A stretch of DNA of 64,000 bases from Thermohalobaculum sp039028795 (GCA_039028795.1 JBCCHJ010000020.1:1-64000); one strand, 5' to 3'. Shown: positions 1 through 8,596, counted from the first letter of the stretch. Numbers and translations: made by a program. The notes: generated by a model from the letters alone, not told the origin.

Positions 1-20
1 AACGTTACAAAAATTTCATT

Positions 21-50
21 TTGACATGTAGCGTTCGCTACAGCTTGGAT
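21..50 (+). promoter_or_regulatory. Candidate promoter with palindromic operator
   Basis: A TTGACA -35 hexamer lies at 21-26. A perfect 7-bp inverted repeat with a 2-nt centre, TGTAGCGTTCGCTACA, occupies 27-42. A weak -10-like TTGGAT follows at 45-50. A palindrome inside a promoter spacer is typical of TetR-type repressor operators. No regulator is visible next to it, so the factor is unknown. It would drive the two micro-protein genes at 135 and 357. Confidence 0.5.
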
Positions 51-134
51 TCGGCGGAATCACTAAAGTCCTCTCATCAGCACGCCACTCCTGGCGCTGT
101 TAGATGAAAAACGGAAAAAGATGAGGATCGAACA

Positions 135-302
135 ATGGCTATGACCGAAGACCTGCTGCTGGAAGACATCATTTTCACAACGGGACTGGATGCCGAAATC
201 AAGAACGACAAGTTCGAGATTAAAGCCGAAGTCGAAGAAGACAGCTTTGATTTTTATGACCGGTTCGACATGGACTTCGGCACCGACGACTTCGGGTTCT
301 GA
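135..302 (+). CDS. Phe/Asp-rich micro-protein 1 (55 aa)
   Basis: A short ORF with a GAGGA ribosome site about 7 nt before the ATG. The 55-residue product starts MAMTEDLLLED and ends in a tail made almost entirely of Asp, Phe, Gly and Arg (DSFDFYDRFDMDFGTDDFGF). The same pattern recurs in the next gene, so this is a conserved paralogous pair and not a chance ORF. The protein is strongly acidic, has no cysteine, no signal peptide and no membrane segment. A leader-like N-terminal half plus a low-complexity conserved tail resembles some RiPP precursors, but no maturation enzyme lies within the window. The function is not recognised. Confidence 0.65.
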   Translation: MAMTEDLLLEDIIFTTGLDAEIKNDKFEIKAEVEEDSFDFYDRFDMDFGTDDFGF

Positions 303-356
303 GCAGCCCAACCTCATCTCAAAGCAATAAAAACATACACAAAAGGGAATATGACA

Positions 357-503
357 ATGGCTATGAATGACGATCTGCAAGTCGCTTCGCACTTGAACAC
401 CTTTAAGTCCTACGCGGTAGAGCGCGACGTAAAAGTAGAGATCGAGGTCGACAGCTTCGACTTCGGCGACCGCTTCGACATGGACTTTGACGTCGGCTTC
501 TAA
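357..503 (+). CDS. Phe/Asp-rich micro-protein 2 (48 aa)
   Basis: The second member of the tandem pair, 54 nt after the first. It has an AAGGGA ribosome site about 9 nt before the ATG at 357; an in-frame ATG at 351 is too close to it. The product starts MAMNDDLQ and ends with a tail close to that of gene 1 (EVDSFDFGDRFDMDFDVGF). Shared columns are MAM, the E-x-E-V-x-x-DSFDF block and DRFDMDF. It lacks Cys and is acidic. A strong terminator follows. Duplication with the C-terminal block kept suggests that the tail is the functional part. Function unknown. Confidence 0.65.
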   Translation: MAMNDDLQVASHLNTFKSYAVERDVKVEIEVDSFDFGDRFDMDFDVGF

Positions 504-520
504 GGAACGCTTTCCCCCTT

Positions 521-588
521 CCCGGCCAATTACCCCCTCCCCGCTTGGCCGGGGACTCTAACCCCACCCCTCACCGGGTGGGGTTTTT
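521..588 (+). terminator. Double hairpin with intrinsic terminator
   Basis: CCCGGCCAA (521-529) pairs perfectly with TTGGCCGGG (545-553). Directly after it ACCCCACCC (561-569) pairs perfectly with GGGTGGGGT (576-584), running into a five-T tract at 584-588. The second hairpin is a textbook Rho-independent terminator for the micro-protein pair. Confidence 0.9.
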
Positions 589-669
589 GCGTTGCAGGCA
601 CAGCAGCATTGATTGTCGGCAACTGTCCTGCCTAGATGCGATGCAAAGCATGGTCGACAGGGCGCACCG

Positions 670-1098
670 ATGAAACTGACACTCCACCACATCAACATCA
701 CCGGGGGATCGGTGCCGGATCTGGACAAGTTCTACGCAGATGTTCTTTGTCAGGGGGACGTACCTGAAATGCAGGCCCTGCCAACTCTGGATGATGACGC
801 GCTGCGCGTGCCCGTAGCCTTCCGATCAGACGGACACATGCAGTTCCATTTGGCCGAGCAGGACCTGGAACTGGCCCTGCGTCACAAGCATTCGATCAAT
901 CCGTTAGAGAAAGGCCATATCGCTTTTCGAACGGACGACATCGAGGCGTTCAAGAAACACCTTGAGCAGAAAGGCATCCTCTATTCCGATTTCGGCACGA
1001 CCTTCACGGAATTCTGGCACCAGATCTTTTTCCTGGACCCGGCGGGCACGATCATCGAAGTGCATCAGGTCCTGGAAGGCGCCCCGACGGATCAGTAA
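670..1098 (+). CDS. VOC-family (glyoxalase/dioxygenase fold) protein
   Basis: 142 residues starting MKLTLHHINI. The opening H-H-I strand, the QFHLAEQ strand, the HIAFRTDDIEAFKKHLEQKG segment and the C-terminal DPAGTIIEVHQ strand are hallmarks of the vicinal oxygen chelate fold. The metal-ligand pattern His/Glu (HH near residue 6, E in IIEVHQ) is present. Family members include glyoxalase I, extradiol dioxygenases and fosfomycin-resistance proteins, and the substrate cannot be read from sequence. The start at 670 is chosen because the fold begins there; an in-frame ATG at 613 would add 19 unrelated residues. Convergent with the next gene. Confidence 0.8.
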   Translation: MKLTLHHINITGGSVPDLDKFYADVLCQGDVPEMQALPTLDDDALRVPVAFRSDGHMQFHLAEQDLELALRHKHSINPLEKGHIAFRTDDIEAFKKHLEQKGILYSDFGTTFTEFWHQIFFLDPAGTIIEVHQVLEGAPTDQ

Positions 1099-1128
1099 GG
1101 CATCGGGCAGGAAACCCCGCCCGATGCC
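1099..1128. terminator. Terminator-like hairpin between convergent genes
   Basis: GGCATCGGGC (1099-1108) pairs perfectly with GCCCGATGCC (1119-1128) across a 10-nt loop. It starts right after the VOC stop codon and lies 8 nt from the end of the opposing gene. There is no U-tract on either side, so it may act as an mRNA 3' stabiliser or a weak bidirectional terminator. Confidence 0.5.
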
Positions 1129-1136
1129 CACGCGCT

Positions 1137-2117
1137 TTACGCTGTTACGGCGTGATTGCCGAAATACATGAACTCTTTGTTCATGCCCGCAACCTCGGCT
1201 GCATTTAGGGACAGGCTCGCCCCGTCCAGCATTTTATGGCTGGGTTGGGCCGTGACCCAATCATCCACCGCCTGAAGGGTGGTCAGGGTGTAGCTGGTCG
1301 TCTCGTTCAGATAGTGGGTCGGGATCACGACTTTCGGGTTCAGCTTGGCGACGATGTCATTCGCCTGGTCATAGCTGAGGATGTGCATGGACCCATCTAC
1401 CGGCAGGGTCAGCACATCAACCTGGCCGATGGCATCCCAGAACTCTTGCGGCGGATTATGCCGGTTATCGCCCCAGATCAGCGTCCGTATTCCACCGGTT
1501 TCGACCAGGTAGACCACCATGTCCATATGACCGACATTGTTCGGCGGACACGCCTCGGCCCCGAATTCCGCCAGCGCATTGGTCCATTCGTACCAGCCCG
1601 GCGCGACACAGGCATGCTTGTCGGCAAATCCGGTGATCTTCAGATCGGCGAACTCAAAATTGCCGACCATTCGATCCAGCACCATGGTCGACACTGGGCG
1701 AGAGATCGCATCATGATCGAAATGCGCGTGGGTCGACATCGTGATATCCACGACCGTTTCAGGGAACTCGTTCTTGAACCACAGGCCCCACGCCCCCGAA
1801 GGATCATCCCGCCATGGGTCGAACAAAACCGTCGCCCCGCCGGGCGAGGTGATCTTGATCGCGCAATGGCCATAGAAATCCAGGCCCACGGACCCGTCGA
1901 CGGCGCCACCTGTCGATCCTTGAAGGCCGATCACATGGTTATTGTTCCCAGGCTGGGTCCAGTCCGTGGAATGCGCGTTGGCATGGGTCGCGGACAGCCC
2001 TGCGGCCCCCATCCCGGCCGCCCCGCAAGCCATGAAGAATGACCGGCGTGACAACCCAGCGGGCACCTCATCTTTGCGTCCATCGAATTTGGTTGGTTTC
2101 AGATCTTTGTGGTCCAT
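1137..2117 (-). CDS. TAT-exported UlaG-like metallo-beta-lactamase-fold hydrolase
   Basis: 326 residues. The N-terminus carries a twin-arginine signal (LSRRSFFMACGAAGMGAAGLS), so the enzyme is probably folded with metals in the cytoplasm and exported to the periplasm. The metal site of the metallo-beta-lactamase fold is visible as THAHFDHDAIS (HxHxDH), with later ligands in WGDNRHN and IPTHYLNE. Family members hydrolyse lactones or phosphodiesters; UlaG itself is an L-ascorbate-6-P lactonase. The start at 2117 is preferred over 2147 because GGGAGGG lies just upstream. The substrate is unknown. Confidence 0.8.
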   Translation of the reverse strand: MDHKDLKPTKFDGRKDEVPAGLSRRSFFMACGAAGMGAAGLSATHANAHSTDWTQPGNNNHVIGLQGSTGGAVDGSVGLDFYGHCAIKITSPGGATVLFDPWRDDPSGAWGLWFKNEFPETVVDITMSTHAHFDHDAISRPVSTMVLDRMVGNFEFADLKITGFADKHACVAPGWYEWTNALAEFGAEACPPNNVGHMDMVVYLVETGGIRTLIWGDNRHNPPQEFWDAIGQVDVLTLPVDGSMHILSYDQANDIVAKLNPKVVIPTHYLNETTSYTLTTLQAVDDWVTAQPSHKMLDGASLSLNAAEVAGMNKEFMYFGNHAVTA

Positions 2118-2291
2118 GGTGACCCTCCCGTTGAAAAAGTCCTGCAATCATCCAGTGTCTGAACCGTACGCGATTCCCGCTTTTGGAGAAGTCACAATCC
2201 AGTCCTCTCACGCGAAATCAGTGGACGGGCATTGGAATGTCCGCGCCGCCATGATCTAAAGCGCAAAAATCTGACGCGGCGGAGGACTACG

Positions 2292-3044
2292 ATGAACACC
2301 TATGATTTGAAGGGCCGGAAGGCCGTTGTAACCGGCGGTGCGCAAGGCATTGGCCGCGCGATTGTGGAACGGTTTTTGGACTCGGGTGCGCAGGTGACCA
2401 TTTGGGACGCTGACAGAGCGTTGGCGGAACAGACCGTCATGGCACTGGAGGATCGGGGCGCAGTGAGCGCCATCGACGTCGACGTCGCCGATTGGGACCG
2501 GGTCTCGTCAGCAACTGCGCGCACGGTGGCCGAAATGGGCGGCGTCGACATCTTGTGTGCCAATGCAGGCATCGCCGGGGCAAATGCAACTGTCATCGAC
2601 ACCGACCCCGCCGAATGGCGCCGCGTGGTGGAGATCGACCTGAATGGCGTCTTCTACTGCTGCAAAGCGATCTCACCGCATATGGTGGAAAAGGGCTATG
2701 GCCGCATCGTTAACACGGCCTCGATCGCAGGTAAGGAAGGCAATCCCAATGCCGCCCATTATTCGGCGGCCAAAGCCGGTGTCATCGCGCTGACGAAATC
2801 TCTGGGCAAAGAACTGGCCGGCCAGGATATTGCCGTGAACTGCATCACCCCCGCCGCCGCCAAGACCGCAATCTTCGAACAGGTCGAACAGTTCCACATC
2901 GATTACATGCTGTCGAAGATCCCACGGAACCGCTTTGTCACCGTCGAAGAAATCGCGAATATGGTGACGTGGCTCTGCACCGAGGAAAACAGCTTCACCA
3001 CAGGCGGGGTTTTCGACCTAAGCGGCGGGCGGGCGACCTATTAG
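2292..3044 (+). CDS. SDR-family NAD(P)-dependent oxidoreductase
   Basis: 250 residues, the classical short-chain dehydrogenase size. Visible are the TGGAQGIGR dinucleotide-binding loop near residue 13, the NAG motif (CANAGIAGA), the catalytic Ser in NTASIAG, and Y-x-x-x-K (HYSAAKAG). An acidic residue after beta-2 (WDAD) suggests NAD(H) preference. GGAGG precedes the ATG at 2292, which decides the start over 2232. It lies among sugar-acid type catabolic genes, so a hydroxy-acid or deoxy-sugar-acid substrate is plausible but not demonstrable. Confidence 0.85.
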   Translation: MNTYDLKGRKAVVTGGAQGIGRAIVERFLDSGAQVTIWDADRALAEQTVMALEDRGAVSAIDVDVADWDRVSSATARTVAEMGGVDILCANAGIAGANATVIDTDPAEWRRVVEIDLNGVFYCCKAISPHMVEKGYGRIVNTASIAGKEGNPNAAHYSAAKAGVIALTKSLGKELAGQDIAVNCITPAAAKTAIFEQVEQFHIDYMLSKIPRNRFVTVEEIANMVTWLCTEENSFTTGGVFDLSGGRATY

Positions 3045-3053
3045 GGTCGGCCT

Positions 3054-3662
3054 CTAAGGTGATGCTAAATCGATAATCACCTCGTTCCGGCGTAGGAAGC
3101 CCGGGGTGATCGGATCATTGTAATAGGCATAGACGGGCGCGCCATTCGCCGTCAGCCCCTGTGCGTCGATCCAGGCACGCAGCTTCGCCTCTTGATCGGC
3201 GATCAGCTCATCCGTTGCGACGCCGGAAAACCGGATCGCGGCGCGCTCTGCCGCAGTCACGGGCGACAGACGTACATCGCCTTGCGTCGGTGTCGGCAAG
3301 TCCCCCAAAGCGTAATCTGCGGGCATGATGAACTGGACGACCCAATCGCGGTCTCCTGCGGCGCGCTGGGTGACCGGCGCGGTCATGGCGATCTTTTCGC
3401 CGTCACGCTCTCGTGCAAAAATATAGCGGGCCAGGGGGCCGAAGCCGGCCCGAACCGCATCATAGCGGCTGCCGGACCGGGTCACCTCGGCCACGACCAT
3501 TGCATCATAGGCGCGGTGTTCGATCGGACCGTCGGACGCCAGTACGCGGAACTCAGGTTCAGGCACGTTCGAGGTTACATAGACCCAAGCCCCCACGACC
3601 AGAAGACACAGAACCAGCACCGCTCCGCCCAAATAGATCAGCACTTTCCGCACCCGTGCCAT
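3054..3662 (-). CDS. SOUL-family heme-binding-like protein, membrane-anchored
   Basis: 202 residues. An N-terminal transmembrane helix (IYLGGAVLVLCLLVVGAWVYV) is followed by a SOUL domain with the typical EFRVL, Y-D-A-x-VVAEV, and EKIAMTAPVTQ segments. SOUL/HBP23-type proteins bind tetrapyrroles or hydrophobic ligands; in bacteria the role is poorly defined. An AGGAGG site sits directly before the ATG at 3662, so the longer frame to 3707 is rejected. The anchor places the domain on the periplasmic side. It is convergent with the SDR gene, 9 nt away. Confidence 0.85.
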   Translation of the reverse strand: MARVRKVLIYLGGAVLVLCLLVVGAWVYVTSNVPEPEFRVLASDGPIEHRAYDAMVVAEVTRSGSRYDAVRAGFGPLARYIFARERDGEKIAMTAPVTQRAAGDRDWVVQFIMPADYALGDLPTPTQGDVRLSPVTAAERAAIRFSGVATDELIADQEAKLRAWIDAQGLTANGAPVYAYYNDPITPGFLRRNEVIIDLASP

Positions 3663-3780
3663 GGAACCTCCTGCTGAGGAGTTAGCGCAAACACCCCTTG
3701 GGACCACTTCCGTAGAAGCAGGCTGTCACTGCGGGATCTAACTTCGCGATTGTGTGCGCGGTTGCGCACCGCCTGATCGG

Positions 3781-4626
3781 TCAGGCAGCTACCACCGTCT
3801 GGCGCTGCGATCCGAGGCCCTGGATCTCCAGTTCCATAACATCGCCCGGGTTCAGAAAGACCTGCGGGTTCATCCCCGCTCCCACACCCGGGGGCGTCCC
3901 GGTCGGGATAACATCGCCAGGCTCCAAAGTCAGGTATTGGCTGATATGACTGACCACGGTCCGTGGATGGAAGATAAACGTCTTGGTCGAACCCTTCTGC
4001 ATGACCTGGCCGTTCACCTTCAATTCGACGGCCAAATCAGAGGGGTCCGCGACCTCGTCCTTCGTGACCATCCAAGGGCCCAAAGGTCCGAAGGTTTCGT
4101 GGCTCTTGCCCTTCAACCACTGGCCGCCTGGCCGCTGCGTCTGGAACTCACGTTCCGAGACATCATTGAAGACCGCAAAGCCCGCCACATAGTCCATGGC
4201 CTCGGCCTCGGACACGTATTTACAGCGCTTGCCGATGATGATGGCCAACTCGATTTCCCAATCCAGCATCGTCGAGCCGCGGGGCTTTTCGACATCGTCA
4301 TTGGGGCCGTTCAAGCATGTGACCGCTTTCGAAAACAAAACCGGCTCCGTCGGGATCGGATTATTCGTCTCGATCGCATGATCGGTGTAGTTGAGGCCGA
4401 CGCAGATCACGTTGCCAACTTTCCCTACGCAAGCGCCGATGCGCGTATCCGCCGAAACTTCGGGCAGGGACGCCGGATCAATCGCCGCCAGCTTGGCCAA
4501 GCCATCCGCGCCCAAAACCGATCCGTCGATATCCGCAACATGGGCGGAAAGATCCCGGATCGTCCCACCCGCATCCATCATCGCAGGCTTCTCTGCCCCC
4601 TTGGGCCCCACACGCATCAGTTTCAT
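3781..4626 (-). CDS. Fumarylacetoacetate hydrolase family protein
   Basis: 281 residues. The FAH C-terminal domain starts at VGKVGNVICVGLNYTDHA. The metal-binding acidic residues are in DWEIELAIIIGK and AVFNDVSERE, with the conserved GDVIPTGTPPGVG loop later. The family cleaves C-C bonds of 2,4-diketo acids. The closest functional match I recognise by pattern is 2,4-diketo-3-deoxy-L-fuconate hydrolase of non-phosphorylative L-fucose degradation, which would fit the SDR and enolase-superfamily neighbours. That specificity is inference. A GGGAGGA site precedes the ATG. Confidence 0.85.
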   Translation of the reverse strand: MKLMRVGPKGAEKPAMMDAGGTIRDLSAHVADIDGSVLGADGLAKLAAIDPASLPEVSADTRIGACVGKVGNVICVGLNYTDHAIETNNPIPTEPVLFSKAVTCLNGPNDDVEKPRGSTMLDWEIELAIIIGKRCKYVSEAEAMDYVAGFAVFNDVSEREFQTQRPGGQWLKGKSHETFGPLGPWMVTKDEVADPSDLAVELKVNGQVMQKGSTKTFIFHPRTVVSHISQYLTLEPGDVIPTGTPPGVGAGMNPQVFLNPGDVMELEIQGLGSQRQTVVAA

Positions 4627-4709
4627 GGAAATCCTCCCGAAAATTGTTGGGTTGGGTTTTGCCGGGTCAGGATGGTTTTGTCGAGGGGGCGGAACGCGTG
4701 CGCGTATGC

Positions 4710-5558
4710 CTAAGTCTCATTTTTGATGGACAGAAGTACGGCGATCAGCACGACCGCGCCGCCCAAGACGGTGGCAGCACTGGGCACTTCCGCCAGCAGA
4801 AAGAACGCGAATATTGGCGCCAATGGGGTTTCCAATGCGCTGAGCAGCGCCGTCTGTCCCGACGGTACCCGCTTTGCGCCCTCGGCCAGGGTGACGGATG
4901 CAATCGCAAACAACAATCCGAAGGCCGCAAGGATTGCGGTCTCCACCAGACTGACGGCGAACGGACTGCCGAACACCAACGCAATCGGCAGCAATAGAAC
5001 GGACTGCATAGCAGTTGGTCCGGCGCCAGGCGTGGCGGGATACTTCCGGTAAATCACCATGATGGTCGCCATCGCCAGCGTCATCCAAAGCGCGAGCAGA
5101 TCGCCATAGAGACTGATCTGTCCGACAGAGCCAGAGACAATCACGGCAACACCCAGTAGGGCGCCGATGCTGCCACACATTACCCGCGCAGAAATACGTT
5201 CGCTGATGAACCTCCACGCAAGGACCGCCGCGATCAGCGGGGCAATCGCGTAAATCAGCGACACATTGGCGATGCTGGTGAGCTTGAACGCCGGAATAAA
5301 GGCGGCTGTCCCCAATGCCCCCACAATTGCCACGGCCCAGCCGCTATAGCCGATGCCAAAGAAATTCGACCGGAACGCCCGGTTCTTCACCGTCCATGCT
5401 GCCGTGAAGCCGGCCGCGAAAAGGCCGCGCCAAAAGATCACCTCCCAGGCACCTGCAACGACACCCTTCGTGAACAGTCCTGCGGTGCTATAGGTAATTG
5501 CGGCCGTGATGACCAACGCAACGCCAATGGCATACTCGGATCTGCCGTGTCGCGTCAT
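4710..5558 (-). CDS. EamA/DMT-family transporter
   Basis: 282 residues with about ten hydrophobic helices in two homologous EamA halves, starting SEYAIGVALVITAAITYSTAGLFTKGV and repeating after the middle. Drug/metabolite transporters of this class export amino acids, nucleobases or other small metabolites across the inner membrane. It lies 83 nt downstream of the FAH gene on the same strand and is divergent from the LysR gene at 5717, which is a likely regulator. The substrate is unknown. Confidence 0.85.
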   Translation of the reverse strand: MTRHGRSEYAIGVALVITAAITYSTAGLFTKGVVAGAWEVIFWRGLFAAGFTAAWTVKNRAFRSNFFGIGYSGWAVAIVGALGTAAFIPAFKLTSIANVSLIYAIAPLIAAVLAWRFISERISARVMCGSIGALLGVAVIVSGSVGQISLYGDLLALWMTLAMATIMVIYRKYPATPGAGPTAMQSVLLLPIALVFGSPFAVSLVETAILAAFGLLFAIASVTLAEGAKRVPSGQTALLSALETPLAPIFAFFLLAEVPSAATVLGGAVVLIAVLLSIKNET

Positions 5559-5716
5559 GTGCGTTGCGCGTCCGCGTATGAAAAGGTTATTTTATCTATT
5601 GTCATAGGGGTGGCCAGTCACTTCCGAAAGCGCTATCAGCATTATTTTAAGCCCGAAATTGGCGCTAACAAACGAGATGATTTTGACATATGCATTAGAA
5701 ATAATAATCTATTGGC

Positions 5717-6619
5717 ATGAACCAATCGCTCCGCCATTTGAATGCATTACGTGCCTTTGAAGCGGCCGCCCGGCATCTCAGCTTTAAGACGGCGGCGGCT
5801 GAGCTAAACGTCACACCAGCCGCGATAAGCCACCAGATAAAAGCGCTGGAAGCACAGTTGGGAACACTGCTCTTTTACCGGCTGACCCGCGCACTGCGTC
5901 TGACGCCAGCCGGAGCGGCGGGCCTGCCAAAGCTGAGTGAAGGCTTTGAGGCACTTGCTCAGGGTATCGAACAGATCCGGGCTTATGGTCACCGGGGCGA
6001 GTTGACAGTCAGTGTCAGCCCCTCCTTCGGTGCGATGTGGCTGGTGCCACGTCTGGAGGGGTTTCGGCGACACCATCCAGACATCGAAGTTCGCCTGGAT
6101 GGCACAGACCGGACGGTGGATCTCAGATCAGGTGAAGCTGATGTGGCGATCCGCTACGGCCCCGGCGGTTATACCGGCGTTTGCATCGACCATCTGTTCG
6201 GACAGGTCAACACCCCGGTCTGCAGCCCGGCATTGCTGGCACAAACCCCATTGCAGCAGCCCGCAGATCTGCGCAACCATACGCTTTTGCACATCGACTG
6301 GAAGGACGCCGAGGCCAGTTGGCGGATGTGGCTGCGCGCTGCGGGGCTGGACGATATCGACGCTGGGAAAGGCCCACGCTTCACGCAGGAAAGCATGGCA
6401 GTTCAAGCCGCGTTGGATGGTCATGGCGTCGCCTTGGTGGGCGACCGGTTGGTGACTGATCACTTGGCAGCGGGGCGCTTAGTGCGCCCGTTCGATCCCA
6501 GCTTCAGCACACCGCTGACCTTTGCCTATTACCTGCTGACCCGGAAAGACGCCGACAAGAGGTCAGCAGCAGGCGCATTTCGGGAATGGATAATTGGTCA
6601 AGTCAGCGGTGATGGTTAG
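5717..6619 (+). CDS. LysR-family transcriptional regulator (GcvA-like)
   Basis: 300 residues. The N-terminal winged helix-turn-helix reads LRAFEAAARHLSFKTAAAELNVTPAAISHQIKALE, the form seen in GcvA-type LysR proteins. A periplasmic-binding-like effector domain follows (VSPSFGAMWLVPRLEGFRRHHPDIEVRL). It is divergent from the EamA exporter at 4710-5558, across a 158-nt spacer containing TTGACA at 5683-5688. The ATG has no clear ribosome site, so weak or leaderless translation is possible. The effector is unknown. Confidence 0.88.
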   Translation: MNQSLRHLNALRAFEAAARHLSFKTAAAELNVTPAAISHQIKALEAQLGTLLFYRLTRALRLTPAGAAGLPKLSEGFEALAQGIEQIRAYGHRGELTVSVSPSFGAMWLVPRLEGFRRHHPDIEVRLDGTDRTVDLRSGEADVAIRYGPGGYTGVCIDHLFGQVNTPVCSPALLAQTPLQQPADLRNHTLLHIDWKDAEASWRMWLRAAGLDDIDAGKGPRFTQESMAVQAALDGHGVALVGDRLVTDHLAAGRLVRPFDPSFSTPLTFAYYLLTRKDADKRSAAGAFREWIIGQVSGDG

Positions 6620-6628
6620 CTGAACCTG

Positions 6629-7837
6629 CTATCCCAAAGCGATGTTGAAATTCAGCATCGTCAGCCGCGGGTTCTCAGGCGACATGCCCGAAGAAAGCGC
6701 TTCTTCACGCACATCCTTTGCCGTGTCGCATGTGACGGCGAGGCCCAGGATTCGCAACGGGTCATACAGTTTATTTACCGGAAGGCGCCCTTGTTCCAAC
6801 TCTTCGATGACGGACTTCGCCATGCGCTGAAAATGGTGCCATTCCCGCATCACAGGCGCATCCAGCTTTCCCGGGCCTATCACGTCGATGACCGTTGAAG
6901 GATATTGCGACGCCAGCGCTTCGCTCAGACGAAGATCCTCGATTGATTGAGGTATCTTAGGATGGATCTCGGTCAACAATGTAATCCCTGCAGCTTCGGC
7001 CCGGCCTGCAACGATTAAGCGGTTCTCTTCATCCCCGGTGTAGATCACAAGCTTCAGGAAATCATAGCTAAAAAGCCCTAGATCCCAGTTATTCGCCAAC
7101 TTACCTGGGCTGAGATTCAATGCCGCTGCTAGATGGTCAAAAGTGGTGCACTGAAAGTGCTTTCTAAGCTTGAAATCGGCATAGGCAGGCGACGTGAGTT
7201 CAACACGGCCCTCATCAGCCTTGAAATAAACCGTCAGTTCCTGCGCGTGATCTTCCTCGGTCAACAAACCGTTCATATCTTTGATCTTTTGCTCGGCCAA
7301 AGCTCTCACCTTGTCCGAACGGTCAGCTAGAAACTGTTCAAGGATCGGGACGTCCGATGGGTGGTTTCCGTCGAAGTCCTGCGCTTGGAATTCCCGCAAA
7401 ATTCCCAATCGCACCGCAGCGGACTGTATCGGCACTTTGATCGTCAATAGGTGATGCGCGGTGGTCCTGTCGCTGTGAAGCAGCATCCGGAAGGCTTTTG
7501 CACGGACACCCGGTTTCCAAAGATCCCAATTTTCTTCGGTCAGGCTGACGCCGGTATGAAATGGTGAATGACCGTTTTCCGCCAACCAATCGACCCAAGG
7601 CTGATAGAGTTCAGGAAACCGCGGATCGTCTTTCCAAGACGGGACCCAGTCGAACGGATGCGCGCAATATCCGCGCGCCTCGGCAAGGCCAAGATAATCC
7701 CGAACCGACCCGTTCCCCATTGGTTTTTCATATTCCAGGATCGCCAGAAAAGCCGCGCGCGCCTCCTGCTTCATCGGAGGTACGGCAAGCGGCGGCATCT
7801 GCGCAGTGACCGCGGCGTCAACTTTATAGGGCCACAT
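6629..7837 (-). CDS. Conserved hypothetical protein, about 402 aa
   Basis: No recognised family. The protein is soluble, with no signal peptide or membrane helix. A central segment (SDVPILEQFLADRSDKVRALAEQKIKDM) looks like a helical-hairpin (HEAT-like) repeat. Other distinct parts are GYCAHPFDWVPSWKDDPRFPE near the start and FSYDFLKLVIYTGDEENRL later. An AAAGGGA site before the ATG at 7837 decides the start; the frame extends to a TTG at 7870. It sits 39 nt downstream of the SDR gene on the same strand, so the two are probably co-transcribed. Confidence 0.7.
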   Translation of the reverse strand: MWPYKVDAAVTAQMPPLAVPPMKQEARAAFLAILEYEKPMGNGSVRDYLGLAEARGYCAHPFDWVPSWKDDPRFPELYQPWVDWLAENGHSPFHTGVSLTEENWDLWKPGVRAKAFRMLLHSDRTTAHHLLTIKVPIQSAAVRLGILREFQAQDFDGNHPSDVPILEQFLADRSDKVRALAEQKIKDMNGLLTEEDHAQELTVYFKADEGRVELTSPAYADFKLRKHFQCTTFDHLAAALNLSPGKLANNWDLGLFSYDFLKLVIYTGDEENRLIVAGRAEAAGITLLTEIHPKIPQSIEDLRLSEALASQYPSTVIDVIGPGKLDAPVMREWHHFQRMAKSVIEELEQGRLPVNKLYDPLRILGLAVTCDTAKDVREEALSSGMSPENPRLTMLNFNIALG

Positions 7838-7876
7838 TTGGGTTGTCCCTTTATGGCTTGCGTTCGGCAAGCCTGC

Positions 7877-8596
7877 CTAAGCCGACCAGCCCCCGTCGAT
7901 CACGATCTCCTGCGCCGTGACGAAGGTGCTTTCATCCGAGGCCAAATAGACAACCAACGAGGCCATTTCGTCTGCCGTGGCCAAGCGGCCCATTTTTTGG
8001 CGCGCGATGAACTCGGTCTTCGCGGCCTCGTAATCCCCTGTGGCCCGCAGACGGTCATGTAGCGAAGGCGTGTCCACCGTCCCGGGGCAGACGGCATTGC
8101 AGCGGATACCCTGTTCAACGAAATCCTTCGCGACTGCCTTGGTCAGCCCGATCACCGCAGCCTTCGACGCCCCATAAAGCGTCCGGTTCGGCGCACCCAT
8201 GACCGATGACGCCGCCGATGCCATGTTGATGATCGACCCGCCACCTCGTTCGACCATACCGGGAACTGCTGCCCGGATGGTTCGGAACATCGCACGGACG
8301 TTCAGATTGAAGGCAAAGTCGAACTCTTCTTCCGTGTAATCCAGCACCGTACCCGCGTGGACAAAGCCCGCGCAATTGAACAGCACATCCGGTTGCGCTG
8401 CGGGCACCTGCTCTGCAACCGCTGCCGCATCCATCGCGTCCAGGACCTGGGTCTGACAATCCAGCCCAGCCAACAGATCCGCGTTCACGTCGGTTGCCAC
8501 AACCTCGGCGCCTTCGCGGATGCAGGCCTCTGCGCTGGCCCGGCCGATGCCCGCGCCAGCGGCTGTGATGAAGACGCGTTTTCCCTGCAGGCGCAT
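7877..8596 (-). CDS. SDR-family oxidoreductase, probable deoxy-sugar-acid dehydrogenase
   Basis: 239 residues. TAAGAGIGR cofactor loop near residue 11, acidic D in ATDVNAD (NAD preference), NCAGFVH, catalytic Ser in NMASAASS and YGASK are all present. The short form with CQTQVLDAMD resembles BDH2-type and 2-keto-3-deoxy-L-fuconate dehydrogenases. The start at 8596 follows a strong AAGGGAGG site. It is divergent from the enolase-superfamily dehydratase at 8704, whose product would be a 2-keto-3-deoxy acid, a sensible substrate for this enzyme. Specificity is inferred from resemblance and context. Confidence 0.8.
   Translation of the reverse strand: MRLQGKRVFITAAGAGIGRASAEACIREGAEVVATDVNADLLAGLDCQTQVLDAMDAAAVAEQVPAAQPDVLFNCAGFVHAGTVLDYTEEEFDFAFNLNVRAMFRTIRAAVPGMVERGGGSIINMASAASSVMGAPNRTLYGASKAAVIGLTKAVAKDFVEQGIRCNAVCPGTVDTPSLHDRLRATGDYEAAKTEFIARQKMGRLATADEMASLVVYLASDESTFVTAQEIVIDGGWSA

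Noticed and set aside
63..392. 109-aa minus-strand ORF at the left end
   Set aside because: It is antisense to the two micro-protein genes, and its Phe/Val-rich composition is the reverse of their Asp/Glu-rich codons.
1236..2042. 268-aa plus-strand ORF opposite the TAT-exported hydrolase
   Set aside because: Antisense shadow; the minus-strand protein has a TAT signal and HxHxDH motif.
3754..4713. 319-aa plus-strand ORF opposite the FAH-family gene
   Set aside because: Antisense shadow of a complete FAH-family gene with a ribosome site and metal ligands.
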